DNA from: Rhizobiaceae bacterium
Lineage (GTDB): Bacteria; Pseudomonadota; Alphaproteobacteria; Rhizobiales; Rhizobiaceae
DNA: 64,000 nucleotides
Reading direction: 5' to 3'
Assembly (NCBI GenBank): GCA_029212415.1
Contig: JARGOF010000003.1
Span: 62,001 to 126,000 of the forward strand
The stretch's first letter is position 1. Each line of letters begins with the position of its first letter. Below are positions 26,473-36,424 of the stretch, piece by piece. Below the pieces are notes generated by a model. That model had not been told where the DNA came from and made no database searches. It saw only the letters and a program-made list of their open reading frames with translations. The position numbers and the translations under genes are program-made.

Positions 26473-27261
26473 ATGAACTCTGTCAATAAAGCTCAATCCC
26501 TTGTGGACATGGACAATATCTCGATCGCCTTTGGTGGTATCCAGGCAGTGGATGATACGTCGGTTGACCTTTTTGCCGGTGAAGTGGTGGCCCTGCTGGG
26601 CCACAATGGCGCCGGCAAGTCCACTCTGGTCAAGATCCTTTCCGGCGCCTACCGCCGCGACAAGGGCACCATCAAAATTGATGGCAAGGAAGTTGCGATC
26701 AACAACCCACGGGATGCCAAGGCCTACGGCATCGAGACGATCTATCAGACGCTCGCGCTGGCGGATAATGTCGATACGGCAGGCAATCTTTACCTCGGTC
26801 GTGAATTGCTGACCCCCTGGGGTACGCTGGACGATGTGGCCATGGAGGCCCGCGCCCGTGATGTCATGGGGCGGCTCAATCCGCGTTTTCAGCGCTTCAA
26901 GGAACCGGTCAAGGCGCTGTCGGGCGGACAAAGGCAATCGGTCGCCATCGCCCGTGCCATTTTGTTCAATGCACGCATCCTGATCATGGATGAGCCGACT
27001 GCAGCCCTCGGGCCGGAGGAGACGGCCCAAGTGTCGGAGCTGATCCTGCAACTCAAGTCGGAAGGCATCGGCATCTTCCTCGTCAGTCATGATATCCACG
27101 ATGTTTTTGATCTGGCCGACCGTGTCACGGTGATGAAAAACGGGCAGGTTGTGGGACATGCCAGAACGGAAGACGTCAACAAGGATGAGGTGCTGGGGAT
27201 GATCATTCTCGGCAAATGCCCGCCGGGTGCCATACCGGGCCCGGGCGCGCTGGCCTCGTAA
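26473..27261 (+). CDS. xylG: Sugar ABC transporter ATP-binding protein, single-domain
   Basis: The 262-aa protein has one complete nucleotide-binding domain: Walker [10 protein letters not shown], signature [14 protein letters not shown], Walker [12 protein letters not shown] and the switch histidine in FLVSHDIHD. Enterobacterial XylG has two such domains in about 500 residues; this half-length form, like FrcA, is common in alphaproteobacterial pentose transporters and presumably works as a homodimer. The gene starts 18 nt after xylH with GGGGAAAAG upstream. The C-terminus ends in a Gly/Pro-rich tail. Confidence 0.88.
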   Translation: MNSVNKAQSLVDMDNISIAFGGIQAVDDTSVDLFAGEVVALLGHNGAGKSTLVKILSGAYRRDKGTIKIDGKEVAINNPRDAKAYGIETIYQTLALADNVDTAGNLYLGRELLTPWGTLDDVAMEARARDVMGRLNPRFQRFKEPVKALSGGQRQSVAIARAILFNARILIMDEPTAALGPEETAQVSELILQLKSEGIGIFLVSHDIHDVFDLADRVTVMKNGQVVGHARTEDVNKDEVLGMIILGKCPPGAIPGPGALAS

Positions 27262-27266
27262 AATGC

Positions 27267-27284
27267 CCCGGGCTGTTGCCCGGG
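27267..27284 (+). other. Hairpin between xylG and xylB
   Basis: CCCGGGC (27267-27273) pairs perfectly with GCCCGGG (27278-27284) around a TGTT loop. There is no T-run, so it is more likely a transcript-stabilising or processing hairpin than a terminator. It lies in the 69-base gap before xylB. Confidence 0.6.
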
Positions 27285-27330
27285 TCGCTGCTCGCCGGTT
27301 CGTTCGGCAGGCGGCATGATGGGAGGTAAT

Positions 27331-28782
27331 ATGTATCTTGGAATTGATCTTGGCACATCCAGTGTCAAGGCGCTGATCATTGACGATAAACAGGCCATTG
27401 TCGCGAGTGCTTCTGCCAATCTCGACGTTTCACGGCCGGCTGCCGGTTGGTCCGAACAGAACCCGGCAGACTGGATTTCGGCGACTGAAAAGGCGCTGCT
27501 GAAGCTCAAATCGGACCATGCGTCCTTGCTGGCTGCGGTTTCAGGCATTGGCCTGTCCGGCCATATGCACGGCGCCACCTTGCTGGATGACAGCGACAAG
27601 GTTCTGCGGCCCTGCATCTTGTGGAATGATACGCGCAGTCACGCGGAAGCTGCCACATTGGACAGCAATCCATTGTTTCGTGATCTTTCCGGCAACATCG
27701 TTTTTCCCGGATTTACTGCGCCAAAGTTGCTGTGGGTGAAAAACAATGAGCCCGACATTTTTGCAAGGACCGCCAAGGTCCTGCTGCCCAAGGACTTCCT
27801 GCGCCTGTGGCTGACCGGCGATTACGTTTCGGAGATGTCCGATGCGTCGGGGACAAGCTGGCTGGATGTCGGAAAGCGGGCCTGGGCGTCCTCCTTGCTG
27901 GATGCCTGCGACATGGATATTTCGCATATGCCGCGACTGGTCGAGGGAAGCGATGTCAGCGGCCTGCTGCGCGGAGCGCTGGCAGCTGAATGGGGTATGG
28001 CAGACAATGTCGTGGTTGCAGGCGGGGCAGGAGACAATGCCGCGACTGCGATCGGCATGGGCACGATTGCGGAGGGGCAGGCCTTTGTCTCTCTTGGTAC
28101 CTCTGGTGTGATCTTTGCGGCCAATGACAGCTATCGTCCCAATGCGGACAGTGCGGTTCACACCTTCTGCCATGCCGTTGCAGAGCGTTGGCATCAGATG
28201 GGTGTGATCCTGTCGGCAACCGATACGCTGAACTGGTTCGCGGGCATTACAGGTCGCTCGGCAGCCGATTTGACCGGTGAACTGGGCGACACCCTGCAAG
28301 CGCCCGGAGCCATTTTCCTGCCTTATCTTTCCGGTGAGCGCACGCCCCACAATGACGCCGCCATCCGCGGTGCCCTGACGAATATTTCGCATGCAACGGA
28401 TCGTCCAGCCATAACGGCGGCGATCTTGCAGGGTGTCGCCTTCGCCTTTCGCGACAATCTTGAGGCACTGGGCACCGTCGGCACGAAAGTCGACCGGTTG
28501 CTGGCCAGCGGCGGTGGTTCGCGGTCGGGCTTCTGGTTGAAAACCATTGCGACGGCCCTCAACGTGCCCATCGATGTGCCCGCTGCCGGCGAAGTGGGTG
28601 CTGCCTTTGGTGCGGCCCGCCTCGGCATGCTGGCGTCCATTGGCGCTCAGGGACTGGCGCTGTGTACGCCACCTGCCACAGATCACACGATTGAACCGGA
28701 TGCGGAATTTCTTTCGGCCTTCGATGATGCCTATCAACAATACCGGAAAACATATCCGGCCCTACGGAGTACACTATCATGA
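27331..28782 (+). CDS. xylB: Xylulokinase
   Basis: The 483-aa FGGY-family kinase has [18 protein letters not shown] (phosphate loop), [13 protein letters not shown], and [17 protein letters not shown] plus [13 protein letters not shown] in the C-terminal domain. It phosphorylates D-xylulose to enter the pentose phosphate pathway. ATG 27331 is chosen over ATG 27316 because GGGAGG at 27320-27325 is a good ribosome site for the later codon. The stop overlaps the xylA ATG by 4 nt. Confidence 0.92.
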   Translation: MYLGIDLGTSSVKALIIDDKQAIVASASANLDVSRPAAGWSEQNPADWISATEKALLKLKSDHASLLAAVSGIGLSGHMHGATLLDDSDKVLRPCILWNDTRSHAEAATLDSNPLFRDLSGNIVFPGFTAPKLLWVKNNEPDIFARTAKVLLPKDFLRLWLTGDYVSEMSDASGTSWLDVGKRAWASSLLDACDMDISHMPRLVEGSDVSGLLRGALAAEWGMADNVVVAGGAGDNAATAIGMGTIAEGQAFVSLGTSGVIFAANDSYRPNADSAVHTFCHAVAERWHQMGVILSATDTLNWFAGITGRSAADLTGELGDTLQAPGAIFLPYLSGERTPHNDAAIRGALTNISHATDRPAITAAILQGVAFAFRDNLEALGTVGTKVDRLLASGGGSRSGFWLKTIATALNVPIDVPAAGEVGAAFGAARLGMLASIGAQGLALCTPPATDHTIEPDAEFLSAFDDAYQQYRKTYPALRSTLS

Positions 28783-30089
28783 GCACAGGTTTTTTTGGGG
28801 ATATCGAGCGCATTGCGTTTGAAGGTGCGGACAGCATAAACCCGCTGGCTTTCCGCCACTATGATCGCGATGAAGTGGTGCTTGGCAAACGGATGGAGGA
28901 TCACCTGCGGTTTGCCACGGCCTATTGGCACTCGCTGTGCTGGGAAGGGCTGGACCCCTTTGGCGGCCGGACCTTCGATCGGCCCTGGTTTGGCAATACG
29001 ATGGAACTGGCCAGACAAAAGGCCGATGTGGCCTTTGAAATGTTCTCGCTATTGGGGGTTCCCTACTATTGTTTTCATGATGTCGATGTGCGGCCTGAGG
29101 GCGCCGATTTTTCGGAAAATACAAAAAACCTGAATGCCATGGTGGATTATCTCGAACAGAAGCAGGCCGACACCGGCGTCAAGCTGCTGTGGGGCACAGC
29201 CAATCTGTTTTCAAACAGCCGCTACATGGCGGGTGCCGCCACCAATCCCGATCCCGATGTCTTTGCCTTTGCTGCTGCAACGGTGAAAACCTGCATGGAT
29301 GCGACCTTCCGTCTGGGCGGACAGAATTATGTGCTTTGGGGTGGTCGCGAAGGTTATGAAACGCTGCTCAATACGGATATGGGCCGGGAGCTTGATCAGC
29401 TTGGACGGTTCCTCAACATGGCTGTCGAATACAAGCACAAGATCGGCTTCAGTGGTGCCATTCTGCTTGAACCAAAGCCGCAGGAACCGACAAAACATCA
29501 ATACGATTACGATGTAGCGACCGTATACGGCTTTTTGAAACGTTATGGGCTTGAAAACGAGGTTCAGGTCAATATCGAGCAGGGTCATGCGATCCTGGCT
29601 GGCCATTCCTTTGAACATGAATTGGCAACAGCCAATGCACTGGGAATTTTCGGTTCCATCGACATGAACCGCAATGATTACCAGTCCGGCTGGGATACAG
29701 ACCAGTTCCCCAACAATGTGCCTGAAATGGCGTTGGCCTATTACCATGTCCTGCAGGGCGGTGGGTTCAAGACCGGCGGCACGAATTTTGATGCCAGGCT
29801 GCGTCGCCAATCGATCGAACCGGACGATCTGCTGATCGCCCATGTCGGTGGCATGGATTGCTGCGCCCGCGGACTGAAAGCCGCTGCGGCAATGATCGAG
29901 GACGGTGTTCTGCCTGGCTTCGTTGAAGAACGTTATGCCGGATGGCAGGGTGAAGAAGCCCGCAAAATGCTCAGTGGCCAGTATGGTTTTGATGACATCG
30001 CCAAATATGTCACCGATGCCAATGTCAATCCAAAGCCCAGGTCCGGCCGCCAGGAATATCTGGAAAATGTCGTCAACAGGTATGTCTGA
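28779..30089 (+). CDS. xylA: Xylose isomerase
   Basis: The 436-aa TIM-barrel enzyme contains FWGGREGYE in the form [20 protein letters not shown], the metal-site segment [17 protein letters not shown], and [19 protein letters not shown] then [17 protein letters not shown]. These give the glutamate, aspartate and histidine ligands of the two metal ions. It converts D-xylose to D-xylulose in the cytoplasm. The length fits class II enzymes. It is translationally coupled to xylB. Confidence 0.95.
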   Translation: MSTGFFGDIERIAFEGADSINPLAFRHYDRDEVVLGKRMEDHLRFATAYWHSLCWEGLDPFGGRTFDRPWFGNTMELARQKADVAFEMFSLLGVPYYCFHDVDVRPEGADFSENTKNLNAMVDYLEQKQADTGVKLLWGTANLFSNSRYMAGAATNPDPDVFAFAAATVKTCMDATFRLGGQNYVLWGGREGYETLLNTDMGRELDQLGRFLNMAVEYKHKIGFSGAILLEPKPQEPTKHQYDYDVATVYGFLKRYGLENEVQVNIEQGHAILAGHSFEHELATANALGIFGSIDMNRNDYQSGWDTDQFPNNVPEMALAYYHVLQGGGFKTGGTNFDARLRRQSIEPDDLLIAHVGGMDCCARGLKAAAAMIEDGVLPGFVEERYAGWQGEEARKMLSGQYGFDDIAKYVTDANVNPKPRSGRQEYLENVVNRYV

Positions 30090-30102
30090 GCCATTGTGAC
30101 AC

Positions 30103-30141
30103 GGAACGCATTGTTGCCAGTCTGAATCAGCAATGCGTTCC
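30103..30141 (+). other. Long hairpin between xylA and the xylosidase
   Basis: GGAACGCATTG (30103-30113) and CAATGCGTTCC (30131-30141) form a perfect 11-bp stem around a 17-base loop. No T-run follows. It may protect the xylA message or mark a processing point before the GH43 gene. Confidence 0.6.
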
Positions 30142-30196
30142 AATTGTCTGTTTCCATGTCATCTTTTAGAAGTTGCGTTGAAGGGATGCGTCGTCG

Positions 30197-31858
30197 ATGC
30201 TGAAAAATCCGATACTGCCGGGGTTCAATCCCGATCCCTCCATCTGGCGGGTGGGAGAGGATTATTATATCGCAACCTCGACCTTCGAGTGGTATCCGGG
30301 GGTTCAGATTCATCATTCACGCGATCTGGTCAATTGGACATTGGCCTGTCGGCCTCTGACGAGAGCCAGCCAGCTTGATATGCGCGGCAATCCGGATTCC
30401 TGCGGGATATGGGCGCCATGCCTGTCCTTCGCGGACGGTCTTTTCTGGCTGATCTACACGGATGTGAAGCGGTTGGACGGCAGTTACAAGGATGCCCATA
30501 ATTATCTGGTTACGGCGCCTGCGATAGACGGGCCATGGTCTGATCCTGTTCACCTCAATTCTTCCGGCTTCGATCCATCGCTGTTTCATGATGATGACGG
30601 TCGCAAATGGTTCTTGAACATGGTGTGGAATCATCATGGCAAGCGGCCTGGCCCCGATGGTGTGGAACCGGGAAGTTTCGGTGGCATTCTCATTCAGGAA
30701 TATGATGCGGACAGTCAGAAACTGATCGGGCCGGTGACCAATATTTTCGCCGGTTCAAAACAGGCGCTGACCGAAGCACCGCATCTGCTGCGCCATGACG
30801 GCTGGTACTTTCTGTGCACGGCAGAGGGCGGCACCGGCTATGACCATGCCATAACCTACGCACGTTCAAGATCCCTTTTGGGCCCCTATGAGATGCATCC
30901 GGATATTCATCTGATGACCACCAAGGATGCGCCGGATTCAAAATTGCAGCGGGTGGGCCATGGGCAATTGGTGGAAACGCCGAATGGTCAATTCTTCCAC
31001 ACCTTTCTCTGTTCCCGGCCACTGGACGGACTGCGTCGCTCGCCGCTGGGACGCGAAACCGGTATTGCGCCGGTGGTCTATGGTGATGATGGCTGGTTCC
31101 ACACGCCGGATCGCAATCCTGTTCCGCCGGTAACAGTGGAAAGCGTTACGGCCCTGCCGACACAGGCCGGTCCGGAGAAGTGTCTTTACGAATTTGACAA
31201 TGGTCGATTGCCTGCTGATTTCCAGTGGCTGCGAACTCCGGAGCCGGATCGGATTTTTTCGACCGTTGCGCGTCCCGGTTACCTCAGGCTGTTCGGGCGG
31301 GAATCCATCGGTTCGTGGTTCGAGCAATCACTTGTCGCGCGGCGGCAGACGGCAATTCGCTATAGTGCAGAAACAGCGGTGGACTTTCAGCCACATTCGT
31401 TTCAGCAAATGGCAGGGCTGACGGCCTACTACAACAAGACCAAGTTTCATTATCTCTGCGTCAGCCTGAACAAGGAGGGGCAGCGGGTTCTGGATATCCA
31501 GAGTTGTCCGGGAGACTGGCCCAATGGAGATGTGACCTATCCGCTGGCGCAGGAACTTGTCTTGCCAGAGGGTGGGCCAGAGGGTGGGCCAGAGGGTGGG
31601 CCAGAGGGTGGGCCAGAGGGTGGACCAGTCTGGCTGGGCGTTGATGTGCGCGGTGCCGAATTGCAATTTCGCTTTGCCCTGAAAGAGGGTGCATGGCAGC
31701 CGATCGGGCCGGTGCTGGACGCATCCGTCCTTTCGGACGAGGGTGGCCGTGGTGAACATTCCAGTTTCACCGGTGCATTTGTCGGCATGGCTGCACAGGA
31801 TCTGACCGGCGCTGGACTCAGTGCTGATTTTTCCCACTTCAGCTATGAAAATTTCTAA
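30197..31858 (+). CDS. Beta-xylosidase, glycoside hydrolase family 43
   Basis: The 553-aa enzyme has the GH43 five-bladed propeller with three acidic residues in place: NPILPGFNPDPSIW (base), SSGFDPSLFHDDDG (pKa modulator) and LTEAPHLL (acid). A concanavalin-like GH43 C-terminal domain follows from about residue 320. There is no signal peptide, so it acts in the cytoplasm on imported xylo-oligosaccharides and yields xylose for XylA/XylB. Five Pro-Glu-Gly-Gly units, encoded by a 12-bp repeat, interrupt the C-terminal domain near residue 460. It follows xylA by 107 bases, so it probably belongs to the same regulon. Confidence 0.9.
   Translation: MLKNPILPGFNPDPSIWRVGEDYYIATSTFEWYPGVQIHHSRDLVNWTLACRPLTRASQLDMRGNPDSCGIWAPCLSFADGLFWLIYTDVKRLDGSYKDAHNYLVTAPAIDGPWSDPVHLNSSGFDPSLFHDDDGRKWFLNMVWNHHGKRPGPDGVEPGSFGGILIQEYDADSQKLIGPVTNIFAGSKQALTEAPHLLRHDGWYFLCTAEGGTGYDHAITYARSRSLLGPYEMHPDIHLMTTKDAPDSKLQRVGHGQLVETPNGQFFHTFLCSRPLDGLRRSPLGRETGIAPVVYGDDGWFHTPDRNPVPPVTVESVTALPTQAGPEKCLYEFDNGRLPADFQWLRTPEPDRIFSTVARPGYLRLFGRESIGSWFEQSLVARRQTAIRYSAETAVDFQPHSFQQMAGLTAYYNKTKFHYLCVSLNKEGQRVLDIQSCPGDWPNGDVTYPLAQELVLPEGGPEGGPEGGPEGGPEGGPVWLGVDVRGAELQFRFALKEGAWQPIGPVLDASVLSDEGGRGEHSSFTGAFVGMAAQDLTGAGLSADFSHFSYENF
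31565..31624. repeat. 12-bp tandem repeat, five copies, inside the xylosidase gene
   Basis: The unit CCAGAGGGTGGG is present five times; only the last base of the fifth copy differs (A instead of G). It encodes Pro-Glu-Gly-Gly in frame. The insert probably forms a flexible loop in the beta-sandwich domain and can lengthen or shorten by four residues per unit. Confidence 0.95.
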
Positions 31859-32012
31859 GCGCGATTGACGGCAAGTCCTGCCGGCGCGACCTTCTTGGAC
31901 AGAAAAAATGACGTTCAATCTGCACTGTGCGTTGTGGTCAGTCAATTGGCGAAAATTGGCGCTGGCATTCGTTCAATGAACCATCCATATTTCGTCCATC
32001 TTCAATATCTGC

Positions 32013-33023
32013 ATGATGGAGCCTGAATTGATCGAAACACCCTATCTGCTTTTTCTGGGCGATGCCCCGGATGCCCTGACTGCTAAAGTTGCTCGTGGAA
32101 TCAAGGATTGGCGTCCGGAATTCGCTGTCGGACAATTGCGCTTGCCCGGCTGCAAAGCCGATATGGGAATCGCCGACCTGACCATAGAAGAGGCCATGGC
32201 CAAGGGTGCCAGAACGCTGGTCATCGGCGTTGCCAATCGCGGCGGGGTGATTTCGGAACGTTGGCTGGAAGTGCTGACAGCAGCCCTCGAGGCCGGCATG
32301 GATCTCGCATCGGGACTGCACAATCGCCTGACGGATGTGCCGGTGCTGGCATCTCTGGCTGCTGCCAAAGGGCGCAGCCTGCACGATGTCCGGGTTCCCG
32401 AGGTCGCCTATCCGATAGCAAATGGTGAGAAACGACAGGGCAAAAGATGCCTGGCTGTCGGAACGGATTGTTCCATCGGCAAGATGTATACGGCGCTGTG
32501 CATGGAACGCGAGATGCGTGCTCGCAACATGAAGGCATCCTTCCGTGCCACCGGCCAGACGGGTATTCTGATCACCGGATCCGGCGTGCCGCTTGATGCG
32601 GTGGTGGCTGATTTCATGTCCGGGGCCGTGGAGTATCTGACACCGGATAATGATCCGGACCATTGGGATCTGATCGAAGGGCAGGGCAGTATCTTTCACC
32701 CCTCCTATTCCGGTGTCACCATGGCGCTGATCCATGGCGGGCAACCCGATGCACTGATCCTGTGCGACGAGCCAAACCGTCCCCATATGCGCGGCCTGCC
32801 GGGCTATAAGGCTCAGAGTCTCGAGATCTTGCGCGATACGGCGCTGCAGCTTGCCCGGATCGTCAATCCGGATTGCAAGGTGACCGGTATTTCGCTGAAC
32901 ACGTCAGCCATGGGAGACGATGAGGCTTTGGATTATGCGGCCAAGGTTGAAGAGCGTATGGGGCTGCCGACGGTTGATCCCTACCGCCACGGAGCCATGC
33001 GACTGGTGGATGGGCTTTCATGA
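32013..33023 (+). CDS. dgcN: DUF1611 family protein, DgcN-like N-acyltransferase of D-glutamate catabolism
   Basis: The 336-aa protein has a Rossmann-like first half (YLLFLGDAPDALTAKVARGI) and a P-loop second half (AVGTDCSIGKMYTALCME), as in the DUF1611 family. In marine bacteria DgcN is reported to N-acetylate D-glutamate, and DgcA then racemises the acetylated product. The adjacent enolase-superfamily gene overlaps its stop by 4 nt and a D-amino-acid aminotransferase follows. That pairing is the basis for the name. The substrate has not been shown here. Confidence 0.75.
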   Translation: MMEPELIETPYLLFLGDAPDALTAKVARGIKDWRPEFAVGQLRLPGCKADMGIADLTIEEAMAKGARTLVIGVANRGGVISERWLEVLTAALEAGMDLASGLHNRLTDVPVLASLAAAKGRSLHDVRVPEVAYPIANGEKRQGKRCLAVGTDCSIGKMYTALCMEREMRARNMKASFRATGQTGILITGSGVPLDAVVADFMSGAVEYLTPDNDPDHWDLIEGQGSIFHPSYSGVTMALIHGGQPDALILCDEPNRPHMRGLPGYKAQSLEILRDTALQLARIVNPDCKVTGISLNTSAMGDDEALDYAAKVEERMGLPTVDPYRHGAMRLVDGLS

Positions 33024-34012
33024 TGGGGTCACAGTGCATATTGAGCGTCGAGGAAACCATTTTTCCGATGGCGGAGATCTTTACAATATCCCGTGGTTCG
33101 CGCACCGAGACGCGCGTTGTAACGGTGTCACTTGAACAGGACGGACTGATCGGGCGGGGAGAAAGTGTGCCCTATGGGCGCTATGACGAGACTGTCGAGG
33201 GTGTCATTGCCGACATTCGTTCCATGAGCGACACTATGGCTTCGGGCATGACCCGCCAGGCGCTGCAGGATCTGCTCCCGGCCGGCGCTGCCCGCAATGC
33301 CCTGGACTGCGCCCTGTGGGATCTGGAATCCAAACAAAGCGGCAAACGCGTCTTTGAACTGGCGGGTCTTGCCCCTCCGGTCGCCGTGCAGACGGCTTTT
33401 ACCCTTTCGCTCGCCACACCTGAAACAATGCGCAGCAAAGCGCAGCTCAATGCGCATCGCCCGCTTCTCAAGGTAAAACTGGGTGGTGAAGGTGATCTCG
33501 CCCGGTTGGAAGCGGTGCGCCAGGGGGCTCCGAATTCGGCGATCATTGTTGATGCCAATGAGGGGTGGACCCCTGATATTTATGCCGCACTGGCGCCGGA
33601 ACTTTTGAGGCTTGGCGTTCGCATGGTCGAACAACCATTGCCTGCTGGTCAGGATGAAGCGTTGTTGCATATGCAAAGGCCGCTGCCCGTATGCGCCGAT
33701 GAGAGTTGCCATGACAGGTCAAGCCTGCCGGAACTGGCGGGCAAATATGACATGATCAATATCAAGCTCGACAAGACCGGTGGCCTGACCGAAGCACTTG
33801 CGCTGAAACGCGAGGCCGCAACATTGGGCTTTGGCATCATGGTCGGCTGCATGGTCGCCTCGTCACTGGCCATGGCACCCGCCGTATTGGTTGCCCAGGG
33901 CGCAGACATTGTTGATCTCGACGGTCCCTTGCTGCTTGGTAAGGACCGGTCGAACCCACTTTCCTACGACGCCGATGGCGTTCATCCTTCCAACCCTGAG
34001 CTATGGGGCTGA
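33020..34012 (+). CDS. dgcA: Enolase-superfamily epimerase/racemase, DgcA-like
   Basis: The 330-aa protein is a muconate-lactonising/dipeptide-epimerase subgroup member. It has the KxK base motif (LLKVKLGG), metal ligands in IIVDANEGW, MVEQPLP and CADESCHD, and the opposing lysine in INIKLDKTGGL. Members epimerise L-Ala-D/L-Glu or N-acetyl-glutamate. Coupling to dgcN (ATGA overlap) favours N-acetyl-D-glutamate racemisation, though dipeptide epimerisation during murein recycling is a real alternative. Confidence 0.8.
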   Translation: MMGSQCILSVEETIFPMAEIFTISRGSRTETRVVTVSLEQDGLIGRGESVPYGRYDETVEGVIADIRSMSDTMASGMTRQALQDLLPAGAARNALDCALWDLESKQSGKRVFELAGLAPPVAVQTAFTLSLATPETMRSKAQLNAHRPLLKVKLGGEGDLARLEAVRQGAPNSAIIVDANEGWTPDIYAALAPELLRLGVRMVEQPLPAGQDEALLHMQRPLPVCADESCHDRSSLPELAGKYDMINIKLDKTGGLTEALALKREAATLGFGIMVGCMVASSLAMAPAVLVAQGADIVDLDGPLLLGKDRSNPLSYDADGVHPSNPELWG

Positions 34013-34014
34013 TC

Positions 34015-34869
34015 ATGCGCACTGTTTATGTCAATGGAGAATATGTCTCCGAAGAAGATGCAAAGGTGTCGATCTTCGACCGCGGCTTTCTTTTTGCTGA
34101 TGGTGTCTATGAAGTGACATCGGTTCTGGATGGCAAACTGGTGGATTTTCCGGGTCATTGTGCACGGTTGCGGCGCTCCCTGGGGGAATTGGCCATGGGT
34201 TTGCCGATGAGCGACGAGGACCTGTTGGCAATTCACCGCCGACTTGTGGTGGAAAACAAGCTTCAGGAAGGGTTGATCTATCTTCAGGTCACCCGTGGTG
34301 TCGCTGAACGGGATTTTCTGTTCCCGCCGGAAGAAACGCCACGCACCTTGGTTCTGTTCACCCAGGCAAAACCGTTGATCGAAAGCGCGCTTGCCGCAAG
34401 GGGGCAGAAAGTGGTGACGGTTGAAGACTTGCGCTGGTCGCGCTGTGACATCAAGACCGTTCAATTGCTCTATCCCTCAATGGCCAAGATGGAAGCCAAA
34501 TCCAAGGGCGCCGACGATGCCTGGCTGGTGCGTGATGGCGCGGTGACCGAAGGTTCGTCCAACAATGCCTATATCGTTCTGGAAGATGGAGCGATTGTCA
34601 CCCGCGATCTCTCCAACGTCATTTTGAGCGGCATCACCCGGCGTGCCGTTTTGAAATGCGCCCGGACATTGCAGATGAAAGTGGTGGAACGTGCCTTTAG
34701 CGTCGAGGAAGCATTGGCGGCCGTTGAAGCCTTCACAACCTCAGCTTCGGGATTTGTCACGCCGGTTGTCGAGATCGATGGTCAAAAGATCGGCGATGGA
34801 ATGCCCGGCCCAACGGCGAAACACCTGCGGGAGGTTTACATCGCCGAAATGCGCAAGGCGGCAATCTAA
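34015..34869 (+). CDS. dat: D-amino-acid aminotransferase (class IV)
   Basis: This 284-aa fold-type IV PLP enzyme has YVNGEYVSEEDAKVSIFDRG and FLFADGVYEVTSV at the N-terminus, the PLP-lysine region VQLLYPSMAKMEAKSKG and the TEGSSNNAYIV loop, all typical of D-alanine aminotransferases. It would interconvert D-alanine, D-glutamate and their 2-oxo acids. The start is ambiguous between ATG 34003 and ATG 34015; the latter matches the family N-terminus and lies 2 nt after the dgcA stop. Context makes this the third gene of a D-amino-acid unit. Confidence 0.85.
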   Translation: MRTVYVNGEYVSEEDAKVSIFDRGFLFADGVYEVTSVLDGKLVDFPGHCARLRRSLGELAMGLPMSDEDLLAIHRRLVVENKLQEGLIYLQVTRGVAERDFLFPPEETPRTLVLFTQAKPLIESALAARGQKVVTVEDLRWSRCDIKTVQLLYPSMAKMEAKSKGADDAWLVRDGAVTEGSSNNAYIVLEDGAIVTRDLSNVILSGITRRAVLKCARTLQMKVVERAFSVEEALAAVEAFTTSASGFVTPVVEIDGQKIGDGMPGPTAKHLREVYIAEMRKAAI

Positions 34870-34914
34870 GCGCTGCAATCCGCGCGCTTCAAATTTCGGG
34901 TTAAAGGGAATCGG

Positions 34915-34943
34915 TATGTTCATTCCATTTTGTAATGAACATA
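34915..34943. promoter_or_regulatory. Nested inverted repeats upstream of gcdH
   Basis: TATGTTCATT (34915-34924) and AATGAACATA (34934-34943) form a perfect 10-bp inverted repeat with a 9-base spacer. ATTCCAT and ATGGAAT form a second, overlapping pair starting at 34922. The area is A+T-rich and about 210 bases upstream of gcdH, so it is a candidate operator or a terminator of the dgc unit. No T-run follows directly. Confidence 0.45.
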
Positions 34944-35153
34944 TTATGGAATCTCGGTTTACCTCGCCGGTTTTTTAACGCATTTTGCAAAAAGCTTTAA
35001 GCACTCATGAGTAATCTGGATAATGGTATTCATGAGAGCTGACATTTTCAGTCACCCGTTGCGGCAAACAGGCAGGCGTTCTGTCCTGTCGTCGCAATGG
35101 AGACATAGTCCGGCAGACTTGGTGCTGCGAACCTGATCAGGGAGACAATCAAA

Positions 35154-36368
35154 ATGAACACCCGCCTGAAACCAAAGGAAATGCCATCCCTTTCGAAATT
35201 CGATTGGGAAGATGCGTTTCATCTGGATGATCAGCTGAATGAAGACGAGCGGATGATTCGCGATGCGGCCCGTGCCTATGCGCAGGACAAATTGCAGCCA
35301 CGCGCCATTGCCGCCTATCGTGACGAGATCACCGATCCGGAAATTTTTCAGGAAATGGGTGAAATGGGGCTTTTGGGCACCACCATTCCCGAAGCCTATG
35401 GTGGCGCGGAAGCCAGCTATGTGGCCTATGGCCTTGTGGCGCGCGAAGTGGAGCGCGTTGACAGTGGTTATCGCTCGATGATGTCCGTTCAGTCATCGCT
35501 GGTCATGTATCCGATCTATGCCTATGGCTCTGAAGAGCAACGAAACAAGTATCTGCCCGGTCTTGCCAGCGGAAAGCTGATCGGTTGCTTTGGTCTGACC
35601 GAGCCTGACGCCGGCAGTGATCCGGGCGGCATGAAAACAAAGGCCGAAAAGGTGGATGGCGGTTACCGTCTGAACGGCTCGAAGATGTGGATATCGAATT
35701 CGCCGATCGCCGATGTTTTTGTCATCTGGGCCAAATCGGATGCCCATGATGGCGCCATTCGCGGTTTTGTTCTGGAAAAGGGTACCAAGGGCCTTTCAGC
35801 GCCCAAGATTGGTGGAAAGCTCTCCTTGCGGGCCTCGATTACGGGTGAAATCGTTCTGGAGAATGTTGAGGTCGGTGAAGACGCTCTGCTGCCGCACGTT
35901 CAGGGGCTCAAAGGACCATTTGGATGTCTCAATCGTGCCCGTTATGGTATTTCCTGGGGTGTATTGGGCTCTGCGGAATTTTGCTGGCATGCCGCGCGTC
36001 AATACGGGCTCGATCGCAAGCAATTCAATCGTCCGCTTGCCCAGACACAGCTGTTTCAGAAAAAGCTGGCGGATATGCAAACCGAAATTACCCTGGGTCT
36101 GCAGGGGTCCTTGCGGGTTGGCCGGTTGATGGATGAAGGCAACGCGGCGCCGGAGATGATCTCGCTTGTCAAACGCAACAATTGCGGCAAGGCTCTGGAT
36201 ATCGCCCGAATGGCGCGCGACATGCATGGCGGCAACGGCATCTCGGAAGATTTTCAGGTCATGCGCCATATGTGCAACCTGGAAACGGTCAATACCTATG
36301 AGGGTGCGCATGATGTGCATGCGCTGATCCTGGGACGGGCGCAGACCGGATTGCAGGCCTTTTTCTGA
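35154..36368 (+). CDS. gcdH: Glutaryl-CoA dehydrogenase
   Basis: The 404-aa acyl-CoA dehydrogenase has the GcdH forms of the family motifs: [20 protein letters not shown] with the substrate-binding arginine, [35 protein letters not shown], and [20 protein letters not shown] with the catalytic glutamate. It oxidises and decarboxylates glutaryl-CoA to crotonyl-CoA in lysine and aromatic breakdown. ATG 35154 follows GGGAGACAA. A LysR regulator gene lies 56 bases downstream on the same strand. Confidence 0.92.
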   Translation: MNTRLKPKEMPSLSKFDWEDAFHLDDQLNEDERMIRDAARAYAQDKLQPRAIAAYRDEITDPEIFQEMGEMGLLGTTIPEAYGGAEASYVAYGLVAREVERVDSGYRSMMSVQSSLVMYPIYAYGSEEQRNKYLPGLASGKLIGCFGLTEPDAGSDPGGMKTKAEKVDGGYRLNGSKMWISNSPIADVFVIWAKSDAHDGAIRGFVLEKGTKGLSAPKIGGKLSLRASITGEIVLENVEVGEDALLPHVQGLKGPFGCLNRARYGISWGVLGSAEFCWHAARQYGLDRKQFNRPLAQTQLFQKKLADMQTEITLGLQGSLRVGRLMDEGNAAPEMISLVKRNNCGKALDIARMARDMHGGNGISEDFQVMRHMCNLETVNTYEGAHDVHALILGRAQTGLQAFF

Positions 36369-36424
36369 GGCGTGGCAAATCCAGGGTCGTGGTTGTTTCG
36401 CCATAATCCAAGCGGGTAGGGAAC

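Noticed and set aside
31461-31788. Minus-strand frames with Leu-Ala-His-Pro or Gly-Pro-Pro-Ser repeats
   Set aside because: They are reverse readings of the 12-bp repeat in the GH43 gene.
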